From: Parnassius smintheus behrii
Taxonomy: Eukaryota > Arthropoda > Insecta > Lepidoptera > Papilionidae
Direction: 5' to 3'
Assembly (NCBI GenBank): GCA_036936625.1
Contig: JAUPFT010000001.1
Span: 40,930,079-40,994,078, forward strand
DNA length: 64,000 nt
This document shows, piece by piece, positions 1-11,227 of this stretch; the first letter of the stretch is position 1, and each line of letters begins with the position of its first letter. The position numbers and the translations under genes were made by a program. Below the pieces are notes generated by a model. It did not search any database and was not told the DNA's origin. It saw nothing but the letters and a program-made list of their open reading frames with translations.

Positions 1-175
1 TTCGGTCCTATACATTCCATACGCCCTCGCTACAATATATCGCGTAAGAAATGCGCCCATATTTTAAAATGTTTTCTTTACAAAATCGAATTTTGGTCCT
101 TTGAAAGAATTAAATAGATCAAAATGTTCATTAATAAATTGCCTATCCATTGCTTCCTCATTATTATTGATCCAA

Positions 176-560
176 CTGTCGTTTTATTTGAATCTTTTCT
201 GCGTAATCTACACCCAATTTTATTCTATATATCTGGGGTCGCTATAATAAGTTGAAACGGTACGATGTAATATGATTAAAATTGCAACAGTATTAATGAA
301 ATATATTTTAAGAATCTCTATACATTTATTCATCTTTATAGTTCGCTTATGCTACTTTATTGAATTACTCTGTTCTTAGAAAATAATTCTGCACTAGCTC
401 TTTACTAACAAGTTTGCTAATGAAGTTCGGAACGAGGTTATGAAAGAGCATTACAAGTTAACCCGAATTAAATATTATGATTTTATGTATTACATAATTA
501 TCATCTTATATCTTAAGCTCGTATACTTTTTTAATCGTCTTATAAATTAAGAAATTGTCT
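176..560. repeat. Interspersed repeat, family C copy 1
   Basis: AT-rich, non-coding stretch that aligns along its length, in the same orientation, with 42335-42770. Shared landmarks are TTGAATCTTTTCTGCGT near the start, CTAACAAGTTTGC in the middle and TTTTATGTATTACATAATT near the end. No ORF, terminal repeat or tRNA-like box is visible, so its class is unknown. The flanks of the two copies do not match, which suggests an interspersed repeat and not a large duplication. Confidence 0.6.
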
Positions 561-644
561 GTTTAGCAGTACATAGTATATGATATACTTGGATGATTCA
601 TGTAACAAGCGATGTCGTTAATAGATAATCACAATTCAATTTTT

Positions 645-790
645 TCAAAGCATATTTATTGGGTGCTTTTCTGATGCCATCGGGCAAGGAGTTGCATAGA
701 CGTGTTGCCTGAACTGTGAAGGAGTTAGCATAAACCTCAGTGAAGTGCGCAGGAATACAGATTGTGATGTTAAAATAAGTTATTTTAATT
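645..790 (-). pseudogene. LINE reverse-transcriptase C-terminal remnant (jockey-like)
   Basis: Read on the minus strand, the segment encodes a short open stretch containing SFTVQATRLCNSLPDGIRKA. This matches the pattern near the end of jockey/CR1-group ORF2 proteins (an 'RLWNSLP' block). Nothing further of the element is preserved. It is a dead 5'-truncated fragment. Confidence 0.55.
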
Positions 791-1379
791 TACTTTCTTC
801 GCATAACAATATGTTTCCACAGATTTTACTTTTGGAAAAAAAATCGTAATGAATTAACAGCCAACCTGATGGAAAGTGGCTACTGCAGTCTATAGACATC
901 TGCAAACAACTTCAAACAGAGAAGTAACGGCCCTAAATGTTTCTAATAAATTTTGTATTTAGGTAATGTTTTACTTTCTAAGTCGATTTATATAGGTTTG
1001 AGATCCCTAAAAATTTTAATATATTTCTTTGAATACAAACACTTTACATCAGATTACAAAATGTAGTTTTAATTAATCTCACGGCTAAACTAGAGTCTGA
1101 AAATATGCGAACTTAAATGAGAAGAATGGAATTATAGTGAAAATGTCGAATTCCATAGACTGGTGCCGCGGCTGATGAAACGAAAGAAGTCCCTTAGTCT
1201 TTTAAGCCCGAGACTGATAGACGCGCCCAACATAACCCACATTTTTATATAAGAATGGTTTTTCATACCACTGCCTTAGTTCGAGCTCACATTCAACGTC
1301 ACACCACAATACCACATCAACAGTGGGTCACTGCGAGATCAGGTAAAAATTCAAACAAGCAATGCGAATTTAAGCTACC

Positions 1380-1800
1380 CATATTTTTATTTCAATCATT
1401 ATGTCGAAAGAAAAGTATATATATTTTCAAACAAACGAATAAGACGACCTTTCATGAATCGTTGCCTATGAAACCTTGATTGTTATCAATTAAGCTGCGA
1501 AATGTCTTGGAAACCGTTTTTGTAAGTCGGTTATTTACTTTGTCTTTATTATGAGCAATTTTGCTTCCGTGGCGAAGTAGAAGCTTCAGCGGGGGCTTGA
1601 TTTTATTACAAATAAACCTTTTGTCATCGAGATTATATTATTTGCATATCTTTTCCATATTGAGCATAATATTATAGAGAAATAAAAGGTAGATTTATAG
1701 CTAAAATCAGTTAACCGTTAAATAGTGATGAAACGGTTACTTGTGTGTTTGTAGAAAAATGAGAAACGACAAAAGCTGATAAGTATACTGATGAAATACG
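1380..1800. repeat. Interspersed repeat, family B copy 1
   Basis: About 420 bp matching 18121-18560 in the same orientation. Shared blocks include CATATTTTTATTTCAATCAT, AATGTCTTGGAAACCGTTT and ACAAATAAACCTTTTGTCAT. It is non-coding, and no terminal repeats or tail were found. The short reading frame crossing its left edge is not a gene. Confidence 0.6.
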
Positions 1801-2105
1801 AAATACGTCTAGATTATCTTTATGTACCAAGTATAACTATACTACACTATTTATTTATTTATTTATTTATTTAAAACTTCATATACACAAGTGGTATATA
1901 GGCGGACTTAATGCCTAAGGCATTCTCTCCCAGTCTACCTTGGGATGATGCAGAGATAGAATGAAGTAGGTGTAATAAAAAGTTAATATGCGAATACTAA
2001 AATAAAATAACAAAAAAAAATGTAATACATGGAAATAAAATACATAAGATATAAATGGTACATCGCAAAAAATAGATAAAATTATATTAATATTCATACA
2101 CATAT

Positions 2106-2262
2106 ATGTATATAAAATATATAATATACATAATTACAATAAGAACAATAAGAATACATATATATATATATACATATAAACATACATATATACATATATA
2201 TACATATACATACATACACACACATACATACATATATACACATATACATACATATACACATG
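2106..2262. repeat. Microsatellite (AT / ATAC / CATA)n
   Basis: About 150 bp of alternating ATAT, CATA and ACAC units. A reading frame runs through it only because the repeat contains no stops. It abuts the 3' end of the LINE at 2.3-6.8 kb and a short RTE fragment. Confidence 0.85.
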
Positions 2263-2264
2263 TA

Positions 2265-2333
2265 CAACTAGTGCGTGTTGCCAGTGATGTCTTATGGATC
2301 AGAGACGTGGTCCTTCACTGCTGGCCGTATGAG
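2265..2333 (+). pseudogene. RTE-type reverse-transcriptase fragment
   Basis: A 69-bp piece whose plus-strand frame reads CVLPVMSYGSETWS and then TAGRM, the block that follows the RT domain in RTE-clade LINEs. A longer copy of the same region is at 63148-63330. It overlaps, in antisense, the last codons of the LINE ORF2 at 2315-5296. Confidence 0.6.
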
Positions 2334-5296
2334 GACGCTGGTTCTGCCAATGATGAGGATGATGATTCTGCCAATTTATTAAGTAAGTGTTCCCGAACCT
2401 TCATCTTGAACGCGTACCGATTGCTAGCCGTCCTGATTTCGAGTGGGAGTGCGTTCCAAAGGAGAATAGATTGAATGTGGAAAGAAGAATGAACAAGTCC
2501 AGAGCTGTGGGATGGACATAGGAGAAGAAGGTTGTTCGTAGAGCGGAGGTTTCTCTCATGACTAGCACTAAGCAACTGAAAGTGAGGAGATAAGTAGGTA
2601 GGGGAAGTTGGAGACATCAGGATAGAATAAAGTGTGGTGAGTGCACGCAAACTACGGCGTTGACGAATAGGTAACCATTTTAATTGTGATCGATACGTGG
2701 ATACATGGTCATACTTTCGAAGATTGAAAATGAATCGAATGCAGTTATTCAGAAGACGGTCATATTTGTTGAGAAGGTCTGCATTCAGGTCGAAATAACA
2801 CACATCACCATAGTCGATTAGGGGAAAAATTAAACTCTGCACAAGCATTGTCTTAATTTCAGATGGTAGAAAATTTTTTAGGCGATAGAGAGAACGCAGG
2901 GTACCAGTGACTTTCTGGCTAACGGTCGTTGTTTGGGATTTCCAACTCAGAGTTGAATCAATTAATAAACCTAGATCCTTCACAGTGGAACACAATTGAA
3001 TCTCAGTACTATTAAAAAAGATAGGAGGTACAGCTACTGTTTTCAATCTCTGGATCATCGGACGGCTACCAATTATTATGGCCTGACACTTCGAAGGGTT
3101 GACCATTAGGCCAAACCTGTCAGACCAGTTCTTAATGTACTCAAGGTCCTTGTTAAGTGTGTCCACCGCTGTAGAAATATCGTCAATACTCGCTTGTGTG
3201 TACAATTGCAAGTCATCAGCATACAGATGATACGCAGACTGAAGGTTTTGAGTAATGAGATTAATAAATATAGAAAACAATAAAGGAGATAATATGCCGC
3301 CTTGAGGGACACCAGCATGTATGTCAAGCCAGCTAGATGATAGCTCATCGATGCGAACCGACTGCTGGCGCCCTCGAAGATATGATGAAAACCAATCCAG
3401 TGCTTCGGGTGAGATCATAGAAAGGGAGAGGATGGAAATTAGAATGTCATAACTAATGGTATTAAAGGCGTTCGAGAAGTCAACCAAAACCAACACAGTG
3501 ACTTTAGTGTCCTCAATGCCTGCCCTAATATCACCAGTTACTTTCAGGAGTGCGGAAACGGTACTATGACCGGGCCTAAAGCCAGACTGCAAGGGACTTA
3601 ATAAGTTATTACGAGAGATAAACTGCGAAAGTTGCTTGTGGACACAGGCCTCAAGGACCTTGGATAAGAAGGGAAGGATGGATATAGGTCGGAAATGATT
3701 GGGTAAAGTGGGATTTGGGATCTTTTGTAAGGGAATAACGTAAGCCTTACGCCACAGTGAGGGAAAATTACCAGAATCCAAGGAGAAGTTAATGATGTGC
3801 GAGATGACTGGAAGGATATGGTCTAGTATATAGATAATCATCCGTCGGCTGATGTTGTCGTAACCTACAGCATTAGATTTAATGGAAAGGATTATCTTCT
3901 TGATCTCATCTACAGCTACTGGAGAAAATTGAAACAGATTAATGTCAGGACGAGGTAAACCCATTAAGTGTTCAACAGTAAGACGCTTGGTCTGGTGATC
4001 AAGAGGACTGTTGGAGACAAAATGAAAATTGATATCATGCAGACCAATCGTCCTTTGAAAGTCACAACGGTGTCGTTTACCGATACCTATGGTTCCAAGG
4101 AACTTCCAGATATTAGCAGGGGAAGAAGATGAGATGTTACTAAGAATAAATCGGCGTTTGGCGTTGCGTATCATCTGATTGCACCGATTCCTTGCAACTT
4201 TATAAAGCGTCCAGTTGTGATCACATCGATCTCTTCTAAATTTGCCGAAAGCGCGATCCCTACGTCTCATCGTAATCCGAACCCCAATCGTCATCCAAGG
4301 CGCAGGTGGACGCTTGAGCTTCACTTTTTTGATGGGAGCATGTACGTCATATAATTTAAGGATAGCTTCATTCAAAGCCCCAACTTTTTCATCCACAGTG
4401 GGTGCAGAAACCACGCTGTTCCAGTTTATTTTGGATGCATCCATACAGAGCTTTTCAATATCCAAGCGACCAAAACAACGCATGTGTAGAGTTTTAGCTG
4501 GAGGTTTAGGAGGTTTGAGGACGTAAGAAAGGAAAATGAGGTCATGATAGGAGAAAGCAGGTGCAAAGTGTTGACCGTGGCAGAAGACAAGAGAAGGAGC
4601 AGAGGTAAGGATTAAGTCAAGCCAGGTATCCTCCACATCAATATTGTGGTGAGTGGCTTGTAAAGGTAAAATATGGAGGCCAACCGACTCGACAATTTGA
4701 AGGAGCTTGGAGGAACGGGTTAGGTGCGGAGTGAGGAGATCTGTATTAAAATCGCCCATGATGACGTGATGTGAGTATTCCGACCCCAAGGATTCCAGAA
4801 TTGTTTCAAGACTGGAGAAGTAATCGACAGAAGGAGGACAGTAGACAACGCCAAGTACTAATTTGGCTTCTTTTACGCAAACTTCAAGGAAAAGAAATTC
4901 TGCAGATGCAGTATAATAGGGGGAAGAAGAAGCAAGAATTTTATAAGAAAAGTCAGAACGAAGATATATAGCGACCCCACCCCCTCTTCTATCAATTCGA
5001 TCGTTGCGTATCAAACTGAAGCCAGAGAGAGGGTAAGAAGTAGAAGGAAGATGGGGCTTAAGCCAAGTCTCCGAAATCAAGACGGCATGAACATCTGCGT
5101 CAGAGAAAGCCTCAATCAGATCACTGTAATGACTAGGTACGCTCTGTGCATTAATGTGGCAAACATTAAACAAAGAGCGGGATTCATCGAATTTATGTCG
5201 CACAAAATCCCCTAACGTTTCAGTAATAGAGCAATAACTGTCATTTGATGAAGAAAACTCGTTGGCAGAAAGAAAAGAATCATCATCGGAACTCAT
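2315..5296 (-). CDS. Non-LTR retrotransposon ORF2: AP endonuclease plus reverse transcriptase
   Basis: An uninterrupted 993-residue frame. Residues about 40-260 form an apurinic-type endonuclease, with NVCHINAQSV, ISETWL, GDFNTDL and SYHDL positioned like the catalytic Asn, Glu, Asp/Asn and Asp-His. Residues about 470-760 form the RT domain, with RPISILPFLSK, GFRPGHST, DFSNAF, GVPQGGILSPLL and the catalytic YADD near residue 690. The C-terminal third has LDYGDVCY-like and RTASNRYAFK blocks typical of CR1/jockey-group elements; I cannot fix the clade (Daphne- or CR1-like). The frameshifted ORF1 lies upstream across an unusually long spacer. The last ~8 codons and the stop come from antisense RTE sequence, so the native 3' end is missing. 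ORF2 looks recently active, but the copy as a whole cannot be autonomous. Confidence 0.9.
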   Translation of the reverse strand: MSSDDDSFLSANEFSSSNDSYCSITETLGDFVRHKFDESRSLFNVCHINAQSVPSHYSDLIEAFSDADVHAVLISETWLKPHLPSTSYPLSGFSLIRNDRIDRRGGGVAIYLRSDFSYKILASSSPYYTASAEFLFLEVCVKEAKLVLGVVYCPPSVDYFSSLETILESLGSEYSHHVIMGDFNTDLLTPHLTRSSKLLQIVESVGLHILPLQATHHNIDVEDTWLDLILTSAPSLVFCHGQHFAPAFSYHDLIFLSYVLKPPKPPAKTLHMRCFGRLDIEKLCMDASKINWNSVVSAPTVDEKVGALNEAILKLYDVHAPIKKVKLKRPPAPWMTIGVRITMRRRDRAFGKFRRDRCDHNWTLYKVARNRCNQMIRNAKRRFILSNISSSSPANIWKFLGTIGIGKRHRCDFQRTIGLHDINFHFVSNSPLDHQTKRLTVEHLMGLPRPDINLFQFSPVAVDEIKKIILSIKSNAVGYDNISRRMIIYILDHILPVISHIINFSLDSGNFPSLWRKAYVIPLQKIPNPTLPNHFRPISILPFLSKVLEACVHKQLSQFISRNNLLSPLQSGFRPGHSTVSALLKVTGDIRAGIEDTKVTVLVLVDFSNAFNTISYDILISILSLSMISPEALDWFSSYLRGRQQSVRIDELSSSWLDIHAGVPQGGILSPLLFSIFINLITQNLQSAYHLYADDLQLYTQASIDDISTAVDTLNKDLEYIKNWSDRFGLMVNPSKCQAIIIGSRPMIQRLKTVAVPPIFFNSTEIQLCSTVKDLGLLIDSTLSWKSQTTTVSQKVTGTLRSLYRLKNFLPSEIKTMLVQSLIFPLIDYGDVCYFDLNADLLNKYDRLLNNCIRFIFNLRKYDHVSTYRSQLKWLPIRQRRSLRALTTLYSILMSPTSPTYLSPHFQLLSASHERNLRSTNNLLLLCPSHSSGLVHSSFHIQSILLWNALPLEIRTASNRYAFKMKVREHLLNKLAESSSSSLAEPASSYGQQ

Positions 5297-6039
5297 CTAT
5301 ATGTAATAGAATATATAAAAATAAATAAATAATATAGACCTATAACTATAAGAATAAATAAATTAGTATAATTAAAATTATATAACGTAAAAAATTAGTA
5401 ATAATTTCGATTGCTAAACTGCCATCCCTGCACCACCCGCCAGCTAACACACTCAAAAATTAAAAGACAAATATAATGCACTAAACAATAAAAATAAAAA
5501 TGATTTGCAAGACAACTACAACTAAACTACATTAAGATTACTAATAATAAATAGCAGAACTTAGAACAAATAAAAAGGATCATAGAGAAGTGTCTCATAG
5601 ACGACATATACTCTGTCCAAAGGACTTTCTATCCATGATCATGTATTAATAAAAAAAAAACTTCCCAGCGACCGAAAGTTAAATTGCACTATGCACTTGT
5701 TACGAATCTATTAATCTATGGACAAAATATAACCAAAAGCAAAACAACTTAATACCAAAACAAAGTAGAACTTAACCTAAAATGTAATAAATATACAAGT
5801 TTTAATAAATGATGTAAAACGAGAAACAATATTAAAATTAGAAATTAACTAATTAAAAAAAAATGTAAATAAATGAGAAAGAAAGAAGCTTAAGGTTACA
5901 TAAAAGCAAAACAGGGTTTAATACTGTGGATAAAAAGTAATAATAAATTATACTAAGTAATTCTGCAATATTGAATAAATTTTAAGTTGTAGTAAAAGGA
6001 AAAAGGAGAATTAAGACAATAAAACGCAATACTGCGTAG
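5297..6039. other. AT-rich spacer between LINE ORF1 and ORF2
   Basis: About 740 bp, very A-rich on the plus strand, with no frame worth calling on either strand. Two-ORF LINEs usually have overlapping or closely spaced ORFs, so this gap is unusual. It may be a genuine inter-ORF region of this family or a small AT-rich insertion. Confidence 0.5.
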
Positions 6040-6760
6040 TTATTTACGTGGTTTAGAATTGCTTCCTGCAATGCGCTCGCCTCCAGATGAGGATTCAGCA
6101 GTCGCCTTAGGGTGTTTTTGCGTAAGAGTAGTCAGCTCATCTAAGGTAGTGACTTTATGCCGGGATCCATCTGCAACTTTCACCACAATTACTCCATCTT
6201 GGGTCCAGCATGCACGCATGCCGAAATGCTGACGGGCTTTGCCAAAAACAGTTTGCCGAGACTTTGTCAAGAACTCCTTTACTGAAACTGGACAACCTTT
6301 CAGTCTAGACTTCGCCCTCCATACTGATGACCTGAAGTCAACGCTAAGAAATCGAACTAGGATTGGCCTGAGACGATTTTTGGTGGCTACTCCAATCCTG
6401 TGGCAGACTAATGCAAGATGCTGTGATGTCCTTCAACTCCATTTTGTGGATTATACTTAGCACTGTAGCCTTGCAGTCCTCCTTCTCCTCTTCAGCAACA
6501 CCCAAGAAAAGGAGAGCCTTTCGTCGATGCCTGGTCTCAATAGCGTCAACCATATGGGAGCACTCATTAATTTGTTTACGGAGCATACCGAGCATGGAGA
6601 ACATGAGTTCACGGAAGGTTCGAAACTCCTCAGCCACCTTTGCAACCGTGTCCTTGGCGGATCCCCCCGTGTGTAACTGTGCTTCCAGTTCGGCCATCCT
6701 TTTTGAAAAGCATTCCTCCAAACTGTTCTGTGCAGTTCTAATCTCATCAAGTTGAGACAT
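6040..6760 (-). pseudogene. LINE ORF1 (coiled-coil / RNA-binding protein), frameshifted
   Basis: The likely start is the Met of MSQLDEIRTAQ at 6758-6760. A coiled-coil-prone, charged N-terminal part is followed by a domain containing FLSVDFRSSVW, SVKEFLTKSRQ and QHFGMRACWTQDG, the arrangement of ORF1 proteins in LINEs that resemble baculovirus FP25-type domains. A one-base indel near 6400-6412 (around TTAGTCTGCCAC) separates the halves; both are otherwise open, about 240 residues in total. It ends in a Ser/Lys-rich tail. It probably binds element RNA for ORF2. The longer frame that starts upstream at 6892 probably includes 5' UTR. Confidence 0.7.
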
Positions 6761-7082
6761 TGTGTTGTGCAAAGATATATACGAAATCCAAGTGTGTGTA
6801 ATATGCTGGCAGGTGGTGTATTTAGATGGAATGAATTCACATATACACAGTTGTACAAATGCGATTACCAAGAAAATGGTGTTAATTAGCACTCAAATAT
6901 GTAACAAGTTATGTAGAATATTGTATAAGTTAATTTAAAATACAAATTAAAATTTTACGTATGTGTTAACTTTTTCTTCACCTACCGCCGAAAAAAAGAT
7001 TAGTTTTAGAGATATTTAATGATTAGTTTTAGAGTGTTCTAGGGTTGTACCTTTTATAAAATTTACATATAAAGAACGTAGT

Positions 7083-7300
7083 CACGTTACAAATATGGTT
7101 AAATAAGAGCGCGCTTTTTGACAAAATACGGCTAGTGATACGATATGAGCATCCACACTTAAGAAACAAATACTTGATAAGATACACTTAACACGTTACA
7201 AATATGGTTAAATAAGAGCGCGCTTTTTGACAAAATACGGCTAGTGATACGATATGGGCATCCACACTTAAGAAACAAATACTTGATAAGATACACTTAA
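7083..7300. repeat. Tandem duplication, 109-bp unit x 2
   Basis: Two adjacent copies of a 109-bp unit (7083-7191 and 7192-7300), each starting CACGTTACAAATATGG. I see one difference (GATATGAGC against GATATGGGC). The near identity implies a recent duplication or an assembly artefact. The unit contains GAGCGCGC but no ORF. Confidence 0.9.
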
Positions 7301-8403
7301 TCAAGGTACATCACATGATCAAATGTGTACCCGGTCTTACATGGTTTAAACATTCAAGTCATATAGGCAAGGCACTTTCGGAACTCTGTAACATCGTAAT
7401 ACTAAATACAATTTTCTGAGAATTATTACTGTTTACTAGCTTAACTAGTTGACCTATGTAGTTGACCTGTTGTCCTGCTGATACACTAGAAGGGTTGTTG
7501 GTAAATAAAACGATCCGCAACAGTGTATGATCTAATTTGGTTTATATTTTTAACTATATTTTCAGTGCCTTTTATAATAAAAATTGACATAACAACGTCA
7601 ACGTCATTTCTCAAAAAAAGAACTAAATCTTTTTTAAAATTCAAAAATATGTTTTCTTCATAAATTTGGAATATACTGGTGTATAAGTATATATATCATA
7701 AACAATTACAAAAGCACATTTCGTTGAAACTCTATTAATACACATAACTTGTTAGAGTCACTTGCTTTATAATATAAAATATCATATTATACTATTATAT
7801 ATTGTGATTTTCCATTGATGGCGGGTTAAGAGAATCCTACACCCCATTTCAATCCTTGGGTTGCAATGGGTTTTTTTCGTTTTCCACGACTTCCTATAGA
7901 CAGTAAAACTATCTCATTTACTCTAGGTGTGAAATACCCAGACCGTTGGCGGGGATCAGCTTCAAATGCAAAATCCGAAACAGGTAAACGATTACCATCT
8001 ACAAAGAACTGGTATTGTGATCGTTAATTCGCCTTTTTGAAGCCTAACGATAAAGCAAGTCCTCTGTATAACGGTAGAGACCCATGTATAACAGTGGGCA
8101 TTTGAGGGGTTTATTGATCCAGAAGGAAAAGATATATTACGATATTTAAAAATTACTAAAATAAATAATATTACTCTTTACAAAAACAGATAAGGCGGTT
8201 ATTAAACATGTCAACTTGACGAAATTCCGTTTCAATTCTATAAAATGAATAAAGTCCTTTGATTTATCGCTTTATTCGGCTACGTCATTTTCTAAATTGA
8301 CTAATAGAAGCACGATTGAGCATTATTTCCTGAAAGATATCTTTTTTTTCTTTTAATTTTGTTGCCGTATTATGTAATTTTCCGTATTATGAAATTATTA
8401 TGT

Positions 8404-8440
8404 AATTGGAATCATAAAATGATATTTTATGATTCCAATT
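8404..8440. repeat. Perfect inverted repeat, 17-bp arms, 3-nt loop
   Basis: The left arm AATTGGAATCATAAAAT is followed by GAT and then the exact reverse complement. No flanking target duplication or element ends are apparent. Confidence 0.85.
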
Positions 8441-9956
8441 TTGCCGTTTACTAGCATGCATATCCCACTGTTAGAATGAGCCTCTTTTATTGTAAGGAGA
8501 ATTTTGCGGTAATCACGTGCTTGAACGCTTCCCGTCACCGACCTTTGTATGTAATATCTAGTAAAACATGAATTGATCACCGCAACCTATCAGAGCCCAT
8601 AATAATGAGACGAGGTATGTATTCTCATATGCGCAGTATATTATACTATAGCCGGCTGGCTTATTGGCTGTAGTAGCCTCAAGCAGACAGGGGTAAATAG
8701 CATTAAAGGAATAAATAAATCTGCAATCATTTGTTAAACACTTTTAAAAATCAATAGTCTAAGTTATACATTAACATTCAATGGAGGAAGTTACTGTATT
8801 ATTTATTAACGATTAAATAATAAACGTACAGGTTAAAAAATTTACCAATATCATTTGCTAACATATTGACAAAAAATGGTAATTTGTAAAACCCACATCA
8901 ATGTAAACAATCCTTATATTATGATGTCGGACCCTTATTGGGCAAACAATCAGACTTTACCCAAAAAAATTAATTTTTACTCGAATTACCGTAAATTATA
9001 AGACTGAACAGAGAATAGAATACGGCAAACTTTAGAAAGAAACTTATTTTCAAATCCGGAAAACCATTTCTAAATTTAAAATAAAAGTAACAACAGCTTA
9101 TAGATAATCTACTGCAGATCACATATGTCTCCTTCCATATTTTACATATTTAATCATAGCAGTTAATTTTCTCAAGTTATTATCAAGTGATTTGCTTATA
9201 AATCGACTTTGAAAAAGGAGGAGACTCTTGGTTCGACTACGACGTTCTTTTGTTGTGTGATGTATCTTAAGCGACACATTCGTCAATTGGTTTTTATTGA
9301 ATCTGTTTTAACGACACTCTATTTGTTACTTTGGGCTTGTTATATTTTTTAGTTCACTTTTAGATGGACTAAAGAGCTACCAAATTGTTTAAAAAAATAA
9401 AAACCAATCACATATAAATACTTACTTCTATTTAGAAGCCAAAGCCACTTACTATGGTTTGTTAAAGTTGCAGCATGTGGAAGCAAAACTTCCAAAATGT
9501 TTATTTTCTCTTGACATCTCTAGACTACTACCAGCTATCTTTAGGTAAAACGTAAACCCGAAAAGAATTCGAAAGGCTTATATTAATAATAAGCAAAATT
9601 TTTTTATTAATATTTGTATAAAATTCGTTGTATAAATTTTGGTAAAGTAACAATGTGCGAAAGTGCCTTTGTTCTGATTCACAATGGCTACATCACTCCA
9701 ATACGAACATAAATACTGATGCTCATAATTGAGTGAAGTGCGGTAGTGCATACATCAATGTGCTACTATGTATGTAGAAGGCCTATATTTGCTTTCAATT
9801 TAAGCCCATATTTAGCTGATTCGAAGGTATATAATTTTTACTACATACTTAATACTTAAATAAGTCATTTGACATAAATTATAATCTTTAAGATTTATAG
9901 GTTCTGGTTTTGAAATTTGATTTAAATAACTAATTAGTTTATTCACAGATGTAAAG

Positions 9957-10013
9957 TTGACAAACGATCACACAGACCATCTGATGGTAAGTGGATGTTA
10001 TCGCACATAGATA
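9957..10013 (-). repeat. SINE family A 3'-tail fragment
   Basis: On the minus strand this reads CCACTTACCATCAGATGG followed by TGTGTGATCGTTTGTC, matching the last ~55 bp of the SINE copies at 48168 and 53632. Shorter relatives of the same tail occur on the minus strand near 868-905, 11565-11595, 18863-18912 and 43060-43100. Confidence 0.6.
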
Positions 10014-10639
10014 CATTTATTAAATAAAACTAATCTTATCACGTTTAATTTGCCCTTTTTTAATTCCATAAGTCTCGGGCGCTTAATCAAAACAAATATG
10101 CGCAATCACCCTTGAGGAATAAATTAAATACCGCGTTACCAGTTTAAAGGGTTTTCATTTCTCGTCATTCCTCAAACGGAAAACAGCAACATTATGCTGC
10201 TATAAAACGAACGATATTTTACGCTGGTGCAGACCTATGCGTGCTAGACTTAGCATTGATCTACCGTAAACAAAGTTTAAACTTGATAAGTATCGCGAGT
10301 AACGGTAAACTGAAAATGTATACATTAGTTTTAACTATCGAATATTTTATATAATATATAATATTACAAAGGAAACAGTACAGATTAAAACAACAAAGGC
10401 TGAAATAGAATTTATGTTACGAACGGGATACTCTAATTTTATTCAACAAACACGGAAAGGTAAACAGTCGGACCGTGAGCAAAGTGAAATAAAGAAAGAA
10501 CCCGATAATTGCAAACTCAAAACCAATAAAGGCCTTTTACAGAATAAAAACATGTTAGTAATTTTTACACCGCCGTAGGTATTTCATTTTTAATTACTTG
10601 TTAGATGTAATAACGTTCTGTTATATTATATCCTTGACC

Positions 10640-11110
10640 ATGCCCGGTCCATTAGCACAATATCAGGCTTATTCGCAAGAATAGCCCGGTCCCAGTAGAG
10701 CCTGGTGCGGTCATTTTCGAGCACGGCTTCCGGCAAGTTCTTATAATAAGGCAGTTTCCGATCCACGATACCTTATCAGCTCGAGCGAGCTCCTGGTTGT
10801 ACCCAGAGTTAGAAAGCGCAGAACAACCGGAAATGACATGCCAAAGTGACTCACCGGGATGGTGAGAAGCCCGACAGACGTCGACGGTGCCATCCTTTAG
10901 CATGTATCTCCGATAGATGTTGGTCTTAATAACCTGATCCTGTATTGCACAGACAAAACATTCGGTTTCCCCGAAGAAGTCACCGAAACGTAACCAGTTG
11001 AGGGAGGCGACTGTATCTATGTAAGGCTCATGCAGAGCCTTGTAGAACCACCCATGGAGCTCCTTCTCTCTCCATACGGTCTCCCAAAAGGTCGAAAATG
11101 CTATCTACTG
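10640..11110 (-). pseudogene. R4/Dong-like (restriction-like endonuclease) LINE remnant
   Basis: Minus-strand pieces read HGWFYKAL, WLRFGDFFGETECFVCAIQD, a Cys/His block VDVCRASHHPGESLWHVISG, and in a shifted frame LPEAVLENDRTRLYWDRA followed by NKPDIVLMDR. This order (a 'GD-PETE-AIQDQVI' block, a zinc-knuckle-like block, then PD...D) is that of the C-terminal restriction-like endonuclease region in R2/R4/Dong-type LINEs. At least one frameshift separates the pieces. RT is not visible, so this is a 5'-truncated dead copy. Confidence 0.6.
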
Positions 11111-11190
11111 CTGGGTACTGCCATTGCTCTTTGGCTAAAGTAGAGGGGTAATCCCTTTATCACAAGAAATGACGTCACTATAGAATGAAT

Positions 11191-11227
11191 CATGGTGGAA
11201 ATGGCTTAAAGAGCCATTTCCACCATG
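11191..11227. repeat. Perfect inverted repeat, 16-bp arms, 5-nt loop
   Basis: CATGGTGGAAATGGCT, then TAAAG, then its exact reverse complement. It lies just downstream of the R4-like LINE remnant. No known element end is recognised. Confidence 0.85.

Larger units (their letters stand above)
7301..10639. other. AT-rich intergenic stretch without recognised genes
   Basis: I see no coding region on either strand and no complete mobile element. It contains a perfect hairpin (8404-8440) and a SINE tail fragment (9957-10013), listed separately. The reading frame at 8398-8580 exists only because it crosses that hairpin. Confidence 0.5.

Noticed and set aside
2106..2474. Plus-strand frame of 122 residues rich in Tyr/Ile/His/Thr
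   Set aside because: Produced by the AT/ATAC microsatellite and then antisense LINE sequence; no protein-like composition.
7083..7300. CRISPR-like or satellite array
   Set aside because: Only two adjacent copies with no spacers; a simple tandem duplication.
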